A DNA stretch of 64,000 nucleotides from Pseudomonas sp. stari2 (lineage in GTDB: Bacteria; Pseudomonadota; Gammaproteobacteria; Pseudomonadales; Pseudomonadaceae). The notes beneath the pieces were generated by a model. That model had not been told where the DNA came from, searched no databases, and worked only from the letters and a program-made list of their open reading frames with translations. This document shows positions 63,509-64,000 of this stretch, piece by piece. The position numbers were made by a program, and so were the translations under genes. Location: NCBI RefSeq assembly GCF_040760005.1, contig NZ_CP099760.1, positions 1,607,501 to 1,671,500 of the forward strand. Direction: 5' to 3'. Position 1 is the first letter of the stretch, and each line of letters begins with the position of its first letter.

Positions 63509-64000
63509 GCTGAACCCCGGCCGGTAACGTGCCCGGTTGAGCCGGGCGCACCGCGGTCTTGCGCCCGAGCATCACCGTCGCGATCACCCCGCAGGCGAAC
63601 AGCCAGGTGATCGGTTCCACGTGTTCCCCGAAGAACAGCGCGGAAAACGCGATGGTGAAAAAGATCTGCAACAGCTGAATCTGACTGACCCGGGCAATGC
63701 CGCCCATGGCCAGCCCGGCGTACCACGCGAAAAAACCCAGGAATTGCGAGAACAGCGCAACGTAACCGAAGGCCCACCAGGTTTTCGTCGACACTGCGCC
63801 CTGATGCTGGAACGCCAGATACAGCACCGGGCCGATCAGTAACGGCGTCGACAGCACCAGCGCCCAGCAGATCACCTGCCAACCGCCCATTTCCCGTGCC
63901 AGGCGTCCGCCCTCGGCATAACCCAGACCACCCACCGCAATCGCACCCAGCATCAGCAAATCACCGGCCTGAATGCTGCCGGCGCCGGTGTACAACGCGT
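63498..64000 (-). CDS. EamA/DMT-family transporter, C-terminal half (partial, 5' end outside window)
   Basis: At least 165 residues of an inner-membrane protein with five visible helices, ending ITWLFACGVIATVMLGRKTAVRPAQPGTLPAGVQLKP. The segment AGLAMGGIARVSQIQLLQIFFTIAFSALFFGEHVEP is the hallmark second EamA repeat. The frame runs off the right end, so the N-terminal repeat is missing here. Confidence 0.9.
   Translation of the reverse strand, partial: ALYTGAGSIQAGDLLMLGAIAVGGLGYAEGGRLAREMGGWQVICWALVLSTPLLIGPVLYLAFQHQGAVSTKTWWAFGYVALFSQFLGFFAWYAGLAMGGIARVSQIQLLQIFFTIAFSALFFGEHVEPITWLFACGVIATVMLGRKTAVRPAQPGTLPAGVQLKP

Noticed and set aside
1..64000. tRNA, rRNA, CRISPR array, prophage or insertion sequence
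   Set aside because: None was seen: no cloverleaf-like tandem, no regularly spaced repeats, no integrase or transposase genes.

Overview
The window reads as chromosomal DNA of a fluorescent Pseudomonas (P. fluorescens group). The evidence is high GC, a typical Pseudomonas REP inverted pair, and genes that match that genus closely: PcaK/PcaT, the EmhABC-EmhR efflux system, XenB, RapA, OlsBA and a CcoM-like peptide. No rRNA, tRNA, CRISPR array, prophage or insertion sequence was seen. Family assignments come from reading the proteins, not from database searches.

Left part (1-16.4 kb): the tail of a SecD-head-like protein; a divergent SDR/LysR pair; a four-gene minus-strand operon (DUF2282 precursor, DUF692/MNIO enzyme, DUF2063 partner, DoxX protein) that matches the recently described copper-binding 'bufferin' RiPP systems; a complete branched-chain amino-acid ABC importer (livK-H-M-G-F); a DUF2288 protein; a large stand-alone protein with the full set of tubulin/FtsZ nucleotide-binding loops; a beta-hydroxyacid dehydrogenase; an MHYT-GGDEF-EAL c-di-GMP protein; and a YkgJ-type cysteine-cluster protein.

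Middle (16.4-28 kb): an MFS transporter, RapA, a small disordered protein, a LysR-RidA-aminotransferase group, two very small genes (a 53-aa basic protein and a 38-aa CcoM-like membrane peptide behind an Anr/FNR-like box), a non-coding block of Pseudomonas repeats, a PiT phosphate transporter and a 66-aa hypothetical protein.

Catabolic island (28-41 kb): a contiguous beta-ketoadipate (protocatechuate) cluster pcaR-K-I-J-F-H-G-T-B-D-C, with PcaR-type boxes before pcaR, pcaK and pcaI, followed on the other strand by an OprD-family porin and a Tam-like methyltransferase. Together these genes cover uptake of 4-hydroxybenzoate, ring cleavage of protocatechuate and conversion to succinyl-CoA and acetyl-CoA.

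Right part (41-64 kb): the EmhABC tripartite RND pump with its divergent TetR regulator and operator; an ArsR-MFS-XenB operon with duplicated operator-like repeats; AcpH; the ornithine-lipid genes olsB-olsA; an acyl-CoA-dehydrogenase-like protein; an envelope run (serine hydrolase, 4-Cys anchored protein, YceI protein, ClsB-type cardiolipin synthase); BglX; a LemA-TPM-TPM operon; a METTL25-like methyltransferase; and the C-terminal half of an EamA transporter running off the end. The two points most worth following up are the bufferin-type operon and the tubulin-like protein.
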